This document shows, in pieces, positions 52,102 through 61,577 of a stretch of 64,000 nt of DNA. The notes under the pieces are model-generated. The model was not told where the DNA came from. It saw only the letters and a program-made list of their open reading frames with translations, and searched no databases. Numbering within the stretch: position 1 is the stretch's first letter; each line of letters opens with the position of its first letter. This DNA comes from Intrasporangium oryzae NRRL B-24470 (GTDB lineage Bacteria; Actinomycetota; Actinomycetes; Actinomycetales; Dermatophilaceae), in the NCBI RefSeq assembly GCF_000576595.1, contig NZ_AWSA01000015.1:1-64000 (forward strand), read 5' to 3'. Made by a program: the position numbers and the translations under genes.

Positions 52102-53985
52102 ATGCTGTCCATCAACGCCCGTAGACCACGAGTGGCCCGGCTGGCAGCTTCGGCCCTAGCGCTGGTTGCCGCCGCGGCATTCACCAGTGCGGCGAGCGCC
52201 GGGGCCACAGGCACGGGAAGCGGTCACCGTCCGCCCCCGAACCCGTACTCGCCGCAGGTCGGCCACCCCTATCGTCACGGCGTCGTCCCCACCAAGGAGA
52301 CCAACGCCCAGATGAAGGAGTGGGCGCAGTCACAGGCAGCGGCCGCCACCGGGAGCCAGACCCTGTCCTACGGGGGTGGAGTCGATGGGATCGGGGTCAC
52401 GAGCGGAAAGCCGAAGGTCTATCTGGTCTTCTGGGGCACCCAGTGGGGCACCCAGGGCACCGACGCCAACGGCAACCTGACCTTCTCCAGCGACACGGCC
52501 GCGGGGGCCCCGAAGCTGCAGCAGATGTTCAAGGGCCTGGGCACGGGCAGCGAGCTCTGGTCCGGGGTCATGACGCAGTACTGCGACGGGTCCGGCGTCG
52601 CCAACGGTGCGACCTCGTGTGCATCGGGCACGGCGCACGTCGGCTACCCCACGGGAGGCGCGCTGGCAGGGGTCTGGTACGACAACAGCGCCTCCGAGCC
52701 CACCGCGGCCACGGGTGCGCAGCTCGCCACCGAGGCCGTCAAGGCCGCCAGCCACTTCGGCAACACGACGGCCGCGTCGAACCGCTACGCCCAGTACGTC
52801 GTCCTGTCGGCCAAGGGCCTCAACCCCGACAACTACAAGACCGGTGGTTTCTGCGCCTGGCACGACTGGAACGGTGACCTCTCCGTCTCGTCGACCGTGG
52901 GCGACGTCGCCTTCACGAACATGCCGTATGTCATGGATCAGGGCACGAGCTGCGGCCAGAACTTCGTCAACGCGGGATCGGCGGGTACGACCGACGGTTA
53001 CACCATGGTCGAGGGCCACGAGTACGCCGAGACGATCACCGACCAGAACCCGGCCGGCGGCTGGACGAACCACACCGGCAACGCAACGTACAACGGCCAG
53101 GAGAACGCCGACGAGTGTGCGTGGATCTCGCCGGGGAGCGCCGGCGGCGCGGGCAACGTGTCCATGGGCAACGGCTCCTACGCCGAGCAGGCGACCTGGT
53201 CCAACGACACGAACCGGTGCGACATCTCGCACGCCATCGTCGGGGGCTCGACCTCCAACACGGTCACGGTCACCAACCCGGGCAGCCAGGCCGGGACCGT
53301 CGGCACGGCCACGAGCCTGCAGATCCAGGCCACTGACTCCGCCTCAGGTCAGACCCTGACCTACTCGGCCACCAGCCTGCCCACCGGTCTGTCCATCAAC
53401 ACCTCGACAGGTCTGATCAGCGGAACCCCCTCCGCGGCGGGCACGTTCAGCGTCACGGTCTCGGCCAAGGACACGACGAACGCGAGCGGCTCGGCGACCT
53501 TCACCTGGACGATCAGCAGCTCGGGTGGAACGGGGTGCACGGGCCAGAAGCTCGGTAACCCGGGCTTCGAGACCGGCTCCGCTGCCCCGTGGACGGCCAG
53601 CGCCGGAGTCATCGACAGCTCGACGAGCGAGCCGGCCCACTCGGGCAGCTGGAAGGCGTGGCTGGACGGCTACGGCTCGTCGCACACTGACAGCCTCTCG
53701 CAGTCGGTGACGATCCCGGCGGGCTGCAAGGCGACCCTGACGTTCTACGTCCACATCGACACCGCGGAGACGGGCACCACGGCCTATGACAAGCTCACCG
53801 TCAAGGCCGGCTCGACCACGCTCGCGACACTCTCGAACGTCAACGCCGCGTCGGGTTACGTCCTCAAGTCGTATGACGTGTCGTCCTTTGCCGGGCAGAC
53901 GGTCACGATCGCCTTCACCGGGGTCGAGGACTCGTCGCTCCAGACCTCGTTCGTGATCGACGACACCGCGGTCACCCTCGGCTGA
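52102..53985 (+). CDS. Large secreted protein with Ig-like and carbohydrate-binding-like domains
   Basis: The ATG at 52102 follows aaagga and gives 627 residues. A signal peptide ([20 protein letters not shown]) is cut near SAG-A. The main domain (about 85-375) has [54 protein letters not shown] and [20 protein letters not shown], where HEYAE could bind metal. Next comes a putative Ig module (about 380-475; [20 protein letters not shown], then [15 protein letters not shown]). A C-terminal jelly-roll follows ([17 protein letters not shown]), like P/CBM-type modules. The first domain is a common actinobacterial exoprotein type distantly like EXORDIUM/PHI-1. A hydrolytic role is possible but unproven. 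Confidence 0.8.
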   Translation: MLSINARRPRVARLAASALALVAAAAFTSAASAGATGTGSGHRPPPNPYSPQVGHPYRHGVVPTKETNAQMKEWAQSQAAAATGSQTLSYGGGVDGIGVTSGKPKVYLVFWGTQWGTQGTDANGNLTFSSDTAAGAPKLQQMFKGLGTGSELWSGVMTQYCDGSGVANGATSCASGTAHVGYPTGGALAGVWYDNSASEPTAATGAQLATEAVKAASHFGNTTAASNRYAQYVVLSAKGLNPDNYKTGGFCAWHDWNGDLSVSSTVGDVAFTNMPYVMDQGTSCGQNFVNAGSAGTTDGYTMVEGHEYAETITDQNPAGGWTNHTGNATYNGQENADECAWISPGSAGGAGNVSMGNGSYAEQATWSNDTNRCDISHAIVGGSTSNTVTVTNPGSQAGTVGTATSLQIQATDSASGQTLTYSATSLPTGLSINTSTGLISGTPSAAGTFSVTVSAKDTTNASGSATFTWTISSSGGTGCTGQKLGNPGFETGSAAPWTASAGVIDSSTSEPAHSGSWKAWLDGYGSSHTDSLSQSVTIPAGCKATLTFYVHIDTAETGTTAYDKLTVKAGSTTLATLSNVNAASGYVLKSYDVSSFAGQTVTIAFTGVEDSSLQTSFVIDDTAVTLG

Positions 53986-54019
53986 CAGGACGGCGTTCCC
54001 GGCCACGGGTTCGGATGAG

Positions 54020-54049
54020 GCGGGGTCCCTTCTGGCGAAGGGATCCCGC
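54020..54049. terminator. Hairpin between convergent genes
   Basis: gcggggtccctt, a six-base loop (ctggcg), then aagggatcccgc: a 12-base stem with one G-T type mismatch. It lies between the secreted protein (+) and the alpha/beta hydrolase (-). Confidence 0.68.
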
Positions 54050-54098
54050 TTCGCCATGCGCAAACCGGCTCCGCGCTCACGCAGCCCGTCCGCGAGGG

Positions 54099-55202
54099 CT
54101 ACGGTCGCGCGCCGGGCTCGACCTCTGGTCCCGGGACGTCGACCGTGCGCTCCCGGGGGTCGACCTCGTCGAGGAACCGCAGCACGGCCTCCTGGAAGGC
54201 CGCAGGCTCCTCGAGCATCGGCAGGTGGGCCGACTGCTCGAAGATCACGCACCGGGAGTCGGGCAGGCTCTCGGCGAGGGCCTCCGCCTGGAGCGGGGTC
54301 ACCTCGTCGTAGCGACCGTTCGCGACCAAGGTCGGAACGTGGATCTCGCCGAGCCGGTCGACGACGGACCAGTCCCGCAGCGCGCCGAGCGGCAACGGAT
54401 CCGCAGGGCCCCACATCGTGTCGAACACCTGGCGGTTCACCCCCACCATGGCCTCGAGGAGCTCCGCCGGGAGCGGCGAGAGCCGGACGACGTGACGTCG
54501 CGCCCACTCGACACCGGCGATCCGGGTGGCCAGACCGGTCAGTCCCGGAACTGCGGACATCGGGTCCGCAAGCCGCTGGACCGGACGGGCAGTCATGACC
54601 GGCACGAGCCGGCGCATCACCGCGCTGCCGCGCTGCCGCTGGCGCAGGGTGCGACCAGGGTGAACCTCGCCCGAGCCTCGGCCTGTCGCCGGCCGCCACC
54701 GCGCCTCCATGCGGTCGAACACCCTCTGGGTGTAGGGAGGGAGGTCGGCCCGCAGCAGGCGGGCCTCCCTCTCGAACAGCGGCACGTCGGCCGGGGTACC
54801 GACGAGGATCATGCTGAGCAGCCCATCGGGCTGGGTGAGGGCGTACTCGAGCGCCAACATGCCGCCCCAGGACAGGCCGAAGAGGTGCACCGCCTCGAGG
54901 CCCAGCGTCCTGCGCAGTGCGGACAGCTCAGCCACGAAGAGCTCCACCGTCCACAGCGACGGGTCGTCCGGCCTGTCCGAGCGACCACACCCGAGCTGGT
55001 CGTACAGCACCAGCGGGCGCCCTGCCGCCACCAGGTCCTCGAACCAGTGGTGCCGATCCGGCCACGGCACGCCCGGCCCGCCGTTGAGGAACACGAGCGG
55101 CCGCCGCCCCGGTGCGTTCGCCGGGTCGCCCATGATGCGGTACCACGTGCGGTAACCGCGGAAGTCGACGTATCCCTCCACGCCCGAGCCATCCACCCCC
55201 AT
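54099..55202 (-). CDS. Alpha/beta hydrolase, proline-iminopeptidase-like
   Basis: The ATG at 55202 gives 367 residues. Motifs are LVFLNGGPGVPWPDRHHW (oxyanion-hole HGGPG-like), YDQLGCGRSDRPDD, the nucleophile in LFGLSWGGMLALEYAL, the acid in ANGRYDEVTPLQAEAL and the histidine in FEQSAHLPMLEEPAAF. This is the S33 peptidase/proline iminopeptidase pattern. Substrate unknown. The middle cap (about 145-240) is rich in Arg. It is monocistronic. Confidence 0.86.
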   Translation of the reverse strand: MGVDGSGVEGYVDFRGYRTWYRIMGDPANAPGRRPLVFLNGGPGVPWPDRHHWFEDLVAAGRPLVLYDQLGCGRSDRPDDPSLWTVELFVAELSALRRTLGLEAVHLFGLSWGGMLALEYALTQPDGLLSMILVGTPADVPLFEREARLLRADLPPYTQRVFDRMEARWRPATGRGSGEVHPGRTLRQRQRGSAVMRRLVPVMTARPVQRLADPMSAVPGLTGLATRIAGVEWARRHVVRLSPLPAELLEAMVGVNRQVFDTMWGPADPLPLGALRDWSVVDRLGEIHVPTLVANGRYDEVTPLQAEALAESLPDSRCVIFEQSAHLPMLEEPAAFQEAVLRFLDEVDPRERTVDVPGPEVEPGARP

Positions 55203-55293
55203 GGCTCCAGCCTGGACCGCGGGGCCGGTCGGCACACCGGTCGAAGGTCCCGTCGCTCGACAGAGTGAGCCCGCCCGTATGCCGCTCGGCCGG

Positions 55294-56352
55294 CTACGCG
55301 GGGACGGCCACCGGGTGCCACCCTGCGTCGGCGCCCACGACGGTGACGTGCGGGGCCAGGGCCCGGAGGAAGTCGGCCGCCTCGAACATCGCCCCGGCCG
55401 ACGCGGCGCCGACCGTCCTCGTCCGGCCGGTCAGGATGCGGCTGACCGCCTCGACGGCCAGAGGGGCGGTCACGGCGTAGATGTCCTGGCCCGACGCCGT
55501 GAGCCGTCGCTCCTCGCCGCCCGCCCGCACGAGCACGTCGACGACGAAGGTCTGGTCCGACCGGCCGCGCTCGTCCACGGACACGGGCCCGGTGGGGCTC
55601 GCAGCAGCGAGGTCGGCCGCCGCCCGCGTGGCCATGTACGTGACGACCTCGCCGACCGTGACATGGCTCGGGATGGTGACGACGTCGGCCATGGTGAATC
55701 CTTCGACGACGGGCGTCACGCCGGTCGGCTCGGGAAAGGACCAGTCGCGGGTGGTCAGCTCGTCGTCGTGGTAGCCGAGTCGGCCGCCGGTGAAGCGGAC
55801 GCGGCGACCGTCGCGCCGGTCGTGGGAGACCTTGCCCGCCTCGCGGGTGCCGAGCGTCGGCAGCCAGCTGCTCAGCCCGTAGGCGACGTGGACCTCGTCG
55901 GCCCTCGTCCGGCCGCCCAGGGCAGCGGTCGCGAGGAGGTCACCGAGGCCGCCGTAGAACGCCATCGCCGGGAGGACGTGGGTCCCCGTCTCGCGGGCTC
56001 GGTCGGCGAACTGGTCCAGGGTGTCGACGTTGGCCTCGATCTCGGCGGCGACGTCGACGTAGGGGATGCCGGCCCGCAGGGCCGCCTCGACGATCGGGGC
56101 GGCAGTCGTCGCAAAGGGTCCCGCGCAGTTGACGACCGCGGCCGCACCCGCGAGCGCCGCGTCGAGGGCGCTCGGGTCGTCGACGTCCGCCGGGCGGACC
56201 TCGAGACCGGAGTGGCGAGCCGCCAGCGCACGCAGCCGCTCGGGGTCGCGCCCCGACAGCCGCGGCACGAGTCCGCGGTCGAGCAGCTCGGCCACCACGA
56301 AGCGGCCGGTGTGTCCGTATGCGCCGTATACGACGATCGTGTCCTTTGTCAT
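55294..56352 (-). CDS. Saccharopine dehydrogenase-like NAD(P)-binding protein
   Basis: A 352-residue protein with a Rossmann start (IVVYGAYGHTGRFVVAELLD), SGRDPERLRALAARHSGLEV, and AAVVNCAGPFATTAAPIVEA followed by ALRAGIPYVDVAAEIEANVD. This resembles the trans-acting enoyl reductase/saccharopine dehydrogenase group. A reductase role is inferred. The gene is divergent from a GlxA-type regulator across about 70 bases, so it is probably its target. Confidence 0.86.
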   Translation of the reverse strand: MTKDTIVVYGAYGHTGRFVVAELLDRGLVPRLSGRDPERLRALAARHSGLEVRPADVDDPSALDAALAGAAAVVNCAGPFATTAAPIVEAALRAGIPYVDVAAEIEANVDTLDQFADRARETGTHVLPAMAFYGGLGDLLATAALGGRTRADEVHVAYGLSSWLPTLGTREAGKVSHDRRDGRRVRFTGGRLGYHDDELTTRDWSFPEPTGVTPVVEGFTMADVVTIPSHVTVGEVVTYMATRAAADLAAASPTGPVSVDERGRSDQTFVVDVLVRAGGEERRLTASGQDIYAVTAPLAVEAVSRILTGRTRTVGAASAGAMFEAADFLRALAPHVTVVGADAGWHPVAVPA

Positions 56353-56422
56353 GACTCAATCGTCGACGAGCGAGGCGCGTCGGACGAGTATCCGGAACGA
56401 CACCATGCGTACAGTTTCGGAC

Positions 56423-57400
56423 ATGCGCACGATCGCCATCCCCGTGACCGAGGGAATGCTCCACTTCGAGCTCGGCATCGCCCTCGAGGTGCTCGGCTCG
56501 CCGCCCCAGGACGTCCGCCGCGAGGACTGGTACGACGTGACCCTCTGCGGGCCGCGGCCCGTCGTGGTCGGGCCGTTCCGGCTCCAGCCCGACGCCGGCC
56601 TGGACCGGCTGGCCACGGCCCGGACGGTCGTCGTCCCGGGGTGGGCCGACGTCGACGTGCCCCCTCCCCCCGAGCTCGTCGAGGCGCTGAGGGCCGCCCA
56701 CACCAACGGGGCCCGCCTCCTGTCCCTGTGCACGGGTGCCTTCGTGCTCGCCGCAGCCGGCCTCCTCGACGGCCGGCGGGCGACGACGCACTGGGTCCAC
56801 ACCGACGTCCTCGCCCGGCGGTACCCGGACGTCCGGGTCGACCCCGACGTGCTCTACGTCGAGGACGGCGACGTGCTGACCTCGGCCGGCAAGGCGGCCG
56901 CGCTCGACCTGTGCCTCCACCTCATTCGGCTCGACCACGGGTCCGCGGTGGCCAACGCGGCCGCCCGGCGGCTCGTCGTCGCTCCCCACCGCGAGGGCGG
57001 GCAGGCCCAGTTCATCCGGGCCGCCGTGCCGCCCCGTGACGACCATCCGCTGCAGACGGTCCTCCCGTGGGCCATGCAGCGCCTCGACCAGCCCCTGACC
57101 GTGGAGGACCTGGCCCGCCGGGCCAGCGTGACCACACGCACCCTGAGCCGGCACTTCGTGGCCGCCACCGGGACCTCGCCGTCGAAGTGGCTGCACGCCC
57201 AGCGCATCCGGAGGGCGCAGGAGCTGCTCGAGACGTCGTCCGACAGCGTCGAGGCGATCGCGGCGGCCACCGGCATGGGAACCGCGACAACCCTCCGTCG
57301 CCACTTCAAGCGCACCATCGGGGTCCCGCCCGACGTCTACCGGCGCACCTTCAACCGGGTCGGAGAGGCGGCCGGCGACCCGGTCCCCACCCACGGCTGA
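56423..57400 (+). CDS. GlxA-type AraC-family regulator
   Basis: I chose the ATG at 56423 because family members begin directly with the strand MRTIAIPVTEG; an in-frame ATG at 56405 is an alternative. 325 residues. The N-terminal DJ-1/PfpI-like domain has the nucleophile-elbow region ARLLSLCTGAFVLAAAGLLD and GRRATTHWVHTDVLARRYP. The C-terminal AraC domain has VEDLARRASVTTRTLSRHFV and the second HTH VEAIAAATGMGTATTLRRHF. It probably activates or represses the divergent dehydrogenase-like gene. Confidence 0.9.
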   Translation: MRTIAIPVTEGMLHFELGIALEVLGSPPQDVRREDWYDVTLCGPRPVVVGPFRLQPDAGLDRLATARTVVVPGWADVDVPPPPELVEALRAAHTNGARLLSLCTGAFVLAAAGLLDGRRATTHWVHTDVLARRYPDVRVDPDVLYVEDGDVLTSAGKAAALDLCLHLIRLDHGSAVANAAARRLVVAPHREGGQAQFIRAAVPPRDDHPLQTVLPWAMQRLDQPLTVEDLARRASVTTRTLSRHFVAATGTSPSKWLHAQRIRRAQELLETSSDSVEAIAAATGMGTATTLRRHFKRTIGVPPDVYRRTFNRVGEAAGDPVPTHG

Positions 57401-57433
57401 CGCGATCGCGACGCGGCCCAGCGGCATACGACC

Positions 57434-57457
57434 GCGGGCGGCCCCACCCGCGCCCGC
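57434..57457 (+). terminator. Hairpin after the GlxA-type regulator
   Basis: gcgggcg, a 10-base loop, then cgcccgc. It lies 34 bases after the regulator stop and about 160 bases before the TIR gene, so it separates the two transcription units. The word cagcggcatacg precedes it. Confidence 0.55.
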
Positions 57458-57616
57458 ACGTCCGGGCAAACAGGGTCATAGGACCCTCGTGCGTCACGGA
57501 AGGCGAGGGTAGAAGGGGGGTGTGAGGTCCTGCGAGTGCTCGTGCGCCGGCGCCGTCGGCGTCGCTGGAGGGCATGGCGCCTCGACCCCGCCCGACCATC
57601 GCCCGGAGGGGTCTGC

Positions 57617-58786
57617 ATGAGTCACGACGTGTTCATCTGCCACTCGTCCCTCGACCGCGCGGTCGCCAACGCGGTCTGTGCCACCTTGGAGGCGAAGCGG
57701 ATCCGCTGCTGGATCGCTCCCCGCGACGTCGTGCCCGGCCGGGAGTGGGCCGCGTCGATCATCGAGGCGATCCACGGCAGCAAGCTCGTGATCCTGGTCT
57801 TCTCCGCCCACTCCAACGAGTCTCAGCACGTCCACAAGGAGATCGAGCGGGCCGTGAACGCGGGCCTGCCGGTCCTGCCGTTCCGGATGGAGGACGTCAC
57901 TCCGTCTCCGGCGCTGGAGTACTTCATCTCCGACGCCCACTGGCTCGACGCGCTCACGCCGCCGCTCGAGAAGCACCTCGACTACCTCGCGGAGACGGTC
58001 CAGCTGCTGCTCGACCGCCAGGCTCCGCTCCCGGACGCGGAGAAGCCCGCCCCGCCCCCGCCCCCGCCCCCCGGCCGCCGCAGGACCGCGCTCTGGGCCG
58101 GCCTCGCCGCGCTCGCCGTGGTGCTCGCGGTCGTGGTCGGGGTGTTCGTCATCCGCGGAGGCGGGGGCGCGGGCCAGGCGGGGACACCTCCGGCGACGAC
58201 CTCGAAGACGGTCACGAGCCAAGCGGCGTCGAAGCCCTTCACCGACGAGTTCACCAAGACGGTCGACCCGAGCTGGACCTGGCTCAACGAGAAGCCGGGG
58301 GCGTGGAAGGTGACCGCCCCGGGCCGGCTCGAGATCGTCGGACAGCAGCCACCGCCGTACCGGAACGTGCTCCTCCGGACCGCCCCGACGGGGTCCTACT
58401 CGATCCGCCTCGACCTCGCCCTCCCTGCGGCCGGCGCGGGCTTCGCCGGGCTCGTCCTCATGGGCGACGACCCCAGCACCCGGCTGCAGTTCGGGTGGAC
58501 GGAGAAGGCCCTGCTCACCATGACGTACCACAACGGGAACATCGAGGACGACCAGGAGATGCTGACCGCAGACCTGCCCGTCAAACCGGGGCACGACGCG
58601 CAGCTGCTCTTCGAGCTGAAGAACGGCTCCTACGTCACGAAGATCTACTACCCCGCGTACGACACCTACTACGACATGGGACAGGGCCGGCTCGACCCGA
58701 GCTTCACCAAGGTCGGGCTGCTCGTCTACTCGAAGGCCGGGGCCACGGTCACCGGGAGCTTCGACCGGTTCGAGATCTACTTCTAG
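57617..58786 (+). CDS. Membrane-anchored TIR-domain protein
   Basis: The ATG at 57617 follows ggaggggtctgc and gives 389 residues. Residues 3-133 are a TIR domain: HDVFICHSSLDRAVANAVCA, RIRCWIAPRDVVPGREWAAS, LVILVFSAHSNESQHVHKEI. Glu75 in HKEIERA is in the place of the NADase catalytic glutamate. A Pro-rich linker, one transmembrane helix (about 157-179) and an extracytoplasmic part (about 200-389) follow. The last has TDEFTKTVDPSWTWLNEKPG and LLVYSKAGATVTGSFDRFEI, like DUF1349/GH43-C concanavalin-like domains. So an outer ligand-binding module is joined to an inner NAD-consuming module. It is the first of three genes, ending nine bases before the AAA-RyR gene. Confidence 0.88.
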   Translation: MSHDVFICHSSLDRAVANAVCATLEAKRIRCWIAPRDVVPGREWAASIIEAIHGSKLVILVFSAHSNESQHVHKEIERAVNAGLPVLPFRMEDVTPSPALEYFISDAHWLDALTPPLEKHLDYLAETVQLLLDRQAPLPDAEKPAPPPPPPPGRRRTALWAGLAALAVVLAVVVGVFVIRGGGGAGQAGTPPATTSKTVTSQAASKPFTDEFTKTVDPSWTWLNEKPGAWKVTAPGRLEIVGQQPPPYRNVLLRTAPTGSYSIRLDLALPAAGAGFAGLVLMGDDPSTRLQFGWTEKALLTMTYHNGNIEDDQEMLTADLPVKPGHDAQLLFELKNGSYVTKIYYPAYDTYYDMGQGRLDPSFTKVGLLVYSKAGATVTGSFDRFEIYF

Positions 58787-58795
58787 CGGAAACGG

Positions 58796-61561
58796 GTGAG
58801 TGCGGCCATGCGACAGGTGCACGACGAACAGCAGACTCGACCCCAGAGCGTCGTCGTTGCCGGCGACGTCGTCGTCGAGCACCGGATCTACGAGGGCCGG
58901 CGGGCCAGGCCGCACACCCACGCCGAGCAGGGCACCCGCATCGAGCAGGAGACCGGCGGCGCCACGCTCCTCGCCGGGATCCTCGCGCGGTTGGGGTCCG
59001 CAACGCCCCACCCCTTCACGGTCGAGCTCGCCATGGGCGACACGCCCGAGGGCCGGCTCGTCGGGTCCTACTCGCTCCTGACCCCGTGCCCCGCCGCGGG
59101 CGGAGGGACGGGCCCCGTGTGGCGGATGACCCGCGACCTCGGCTACGGGGACAGCCCTGAGCCCAACACGCGGTATGCCGCCCCGCCCGCTCGGAGGTCA
59201 GCGCCGGCTTCCGTCGTGGTCCTCGACGACGGCGCCCTCGGCTTCCGGCACTCCACCAACAGTGCGGCCTGGCCCGAGGAGCTGCGCGACGACGCCTCGC
59301 CCGGTCCGGACTGGGTCGTCCTCAAGACGTGCACCCCGCTGGCCCAGGGCGACCTCTGGCACCGCGTCAGCCGGGGGCTCGCCGACCGCCTCGTCGTCGT
59401 GGTCGCCGCCGCCGACCTGCGCCAGGGAGAGGTCGGCATCACCGAGGGGTTGTCGTGGGAGCACACCGCGCAGGACCTCGTGCAGGAGCTGACCCTCAAC
59501 CGGAGCATCTCAGACCTGACGAGAGCCCGACACCTCGTCGTCACCCTCGGCACGGACGGGGCGCTGTGGCTGAGCAGGAGCCTCGACGGCTCGGTCGCGT
59601 GCCGGCTCGTCTTCGACCCCGGGAGCCTGGAGGGAGCGTGGGCGCGCCGCATCCACGGCCTCGTCTGGGGCGGCATGTCGTGCCTCGTCGCCGGGATCGT
59701 CGCGGAGCTGACGGCCGATGATGCCGGCGACCGCGGGCCCGACATCGGTGCCGGCATCGTGCGCGGGCTCTCCGCCGCGCGCCGGCTCATCGCGCTCGGC
59801 CACGGACCGGCCACCGGCACCGATGCGGAGTTGGCGACGGAGGCCGGTGCGAGGCCGGTGTTCCCTCCTGAGCCGGTCATCGCGGACCTGCTGGACCCCG
59901 CGTTCCACTACCGGGTCGCCGACGTCCCGACGGCCCTGGCCTCGGCCGGCACGTCCCGGTCCTGGACCATCGTCGCCGGCGACCACAGGGCCGTCGGGGA
60001 CCGCCCGCTGTACGGCCTGGCCCGGCGGGTGGCCCTGTTCGGGCCGAGAGCCCTCGTCGACGAGATGCCGTATGCCGTCTTCGGCAAGCTGACCGCGGTC
60101 GACCGGGTCGAGATCGAGAGCCTGCGCGGCCTCGAGCGCCTCATCAGGGGCTACGAGCTGGACCCGCACCCGGCCAAGCCCCTGTCGATCGCCGTCTTCG
60201 GTCCGCCCGGATCCGGAAAGTCCTTCGGCGTCAAGCAGATCGCCAAGACCGTGCTCGGTGACAAGGTGCCCGTCCTCGAGTTCAACCTCTCGCAGTTCAG
60301 CGACCCCAAGGAGCTCATCGGGGCCTTCCACCAGGTGCGCGACAAGGTCCTCGGCGGGATCACGCCCGTGGTGTTCTGGGACGAGTTCGACTCGCGCGAG
60401 TACCTGTGGCTCCAGTACCTGCTCGCGCCCATGCAGGACGGCGCGTTCCAGGAGGGGCAGATCACGCACCCGATCGGCGCGTGCGTCTTCGTGTTCGCCG
60501 GCGGCACGAGCCACGACTTCGCCAACTTCTCCCCGCGCGAGGAGTGGTCGAGGACCGCGTCCGGAGCCGGCGGTGTCGGTGGAGGCGGCGGCAGCGCATC
60601 GCGGACGGGCCTCACGAGGCACGAGAAGTTCAGGCTCGCGAAGGGGCCCGACTTCGTCAGCCGGCTGAGCGGCTACCTCAACGTCGCCGGCCCCAACCGT
60701 CGCCAGAAGTACGACCCCGTGCTCGGCGCCTGGGTCGACGACGACGCCCCCACCGACATCTCCTTCCCGGTTCGTCGCGCCCTGCTCATGCGGGCGACCG
60801 GCGGCTTCGTCGGGGCAGCGGAGAACGACGAGATGGACATCGACGGCGGCCTGCTCAGCGCCTTCCTCGAGATCGGCCGGTACGAGCACGGGGCGAGGTC
60901 CCTCGAGACGATCATGCGGCTCACCCGGAGCGCCGGGCAGCCGGGCATCCGACGCTCGGCACTGCCGCCCGAGGACCAGCAGTCGCTGCACGTCGATGCC
61001 CGCGAGTTCATGGACCTCGTCGATCTCGACCTGCCGTTCACGATGCACAGCGAGGAGCTCGCCCCGGCGGTTCACGGCTTCTACCGCGAGGCGGTCGAGG
61101 GCCAGCCGGTCCCGCACGACGTCGAGTTCGAGGCCCTGCCCGAGGGCGTGCAGGCCGACAACGTGGCCGCGGCGGCCCGCATCCCCCGGGTGCTCGCCCT
61201 CGTCGGGCTCGTCATCGTCGGCGCCGACCACCCGTCGAACCTCGACGACGACACCGTGGCGCGGCTCATCGACGACAACCTCGAGCTCCTCGCGGAGGCC
61301 GAGCACGATGGCTGGATGGAGCAGAAGTACCGAGACGGGTGGTCCCAGGGCGCCCGGGACGACGCGGCGAAGACGCACCCCTGCTTGATCCGCTACGCCA
61401 TCCTCGACGAGAAGGACAAGGACAAGGACCGCAACGCCGTCCGCCATTACCCGGACATCGTGCGGCTCTCCGGCCACAAGATCGTCGAAGCCGGTGATGC
61501 GACGAGGACGCCCGCCCAGCGGGCCCGCGCTGACAAGGGCCGGCTCGAGCGCGTGCAGTGA
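58796..61561 (+). CDS. AAA+ ATPase with C-terminal RyR domain
   Basis: 921 residues from the GTG at 58796 (an ATG at 58808 is possible). The N-terminal 350 residues have VVVLDDGALGFRHSTNSAAW and ARHLVVTLGTDGALWLSRSL, which recall a ribokinase/PfkB-like fold, a guess only. The AAA+ domain has Walker A FGPPGSGKSFGVK (about 469-476), Walker B VVFWDEFDS (about 529) and a Gly-rich loop (SGAGGVGGGGGSAS). The C-terminus (about 830-900) is a RyR domain: LLAEAEHDGWMEQKYRDGWS, then KTHPCLIRYAILDEKDKDKD. RyR repeats in prokaryotic conflict systems are predicted to bind NAD-derived nucleotides. Next to a TIR protein this suggests a receptor for its product. Confidence 0.85.
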   Translation: MSAAMRQVHDEQQTRPQSVVVAGDVVVEHRIYEGRRARPHTHAEQGTRIEQETGGATLLAGILARLGSATPHPFTVELAMGDTPEGRLVGSYSLLTPCPAAGGGTGPVWRMTRDLGYGDSPEPNTRYAAPPARRSAPASVVVLDDGALGFRHSTNSAAWPEELRDDASPGPDWVVLKTCTPLAQGDLWHRVSRGLADRLVVVVAAADLRQGEVGITEGLSWEHTAQDLVQELTLNRSISDLTRARHLVVTLGTDGALWLSRSLDGSVACRLVFDPGSLEGAWARRIHGLVWGGMSCLVAGIVAELTADDAGDRGPDIGAGIVRGLSAARRLIALGHGPATGTDAELATEAGARPVFPPEPVIADLLDPAFHYRVADVPTALASAGTSRSWTIVAGDHRAVGDRPLYGLARRVALFGPRALVDEMPYAVFGKLTAVDRVEIESLRGLERLIRGYELDPHPAKPLSIAVFGPPGSGKSFGVKQIAKTVLGDKVPVLEFNLSQFSDPKELIGAFHQVRDKVLGGITPVVFWDEFDSREYLWLQYLLAPMQDGAFQEGQITHPIGACVFVFAGGTSHDFANFSPREEWSRTASGAGGVGGGGGSASRTGLTRHEKFRLAKGPDFVSRLSGYLNVAGPNRRQKYDPVLGAWVDDDAPTDISFPVRRALLMRATGGFVGAAENDEMDIDGGLLSAFLEIGRYEHGARSLETIMRLTRSAGQPGIRRSALPPEDQQSLHVDAREFMDLVDLDLPFTMHSEELAPAVHGFYREAVEGQPVPHDVEFEALPEGVQADNVAAAARIPRVLALVGLVIVGADHPSNLDDDTVARLIDDNLELLAEAEHDGWMEQKYRDGWSQGARDDAAKTHPCLIRYAILDEKDKDKDRNAVRHYPDIVRLSGHKIVEAGDATRTPAQRARADKGRLERVQ

Positions 61562-61577
61562 GGCGGAGCACGCGGCT

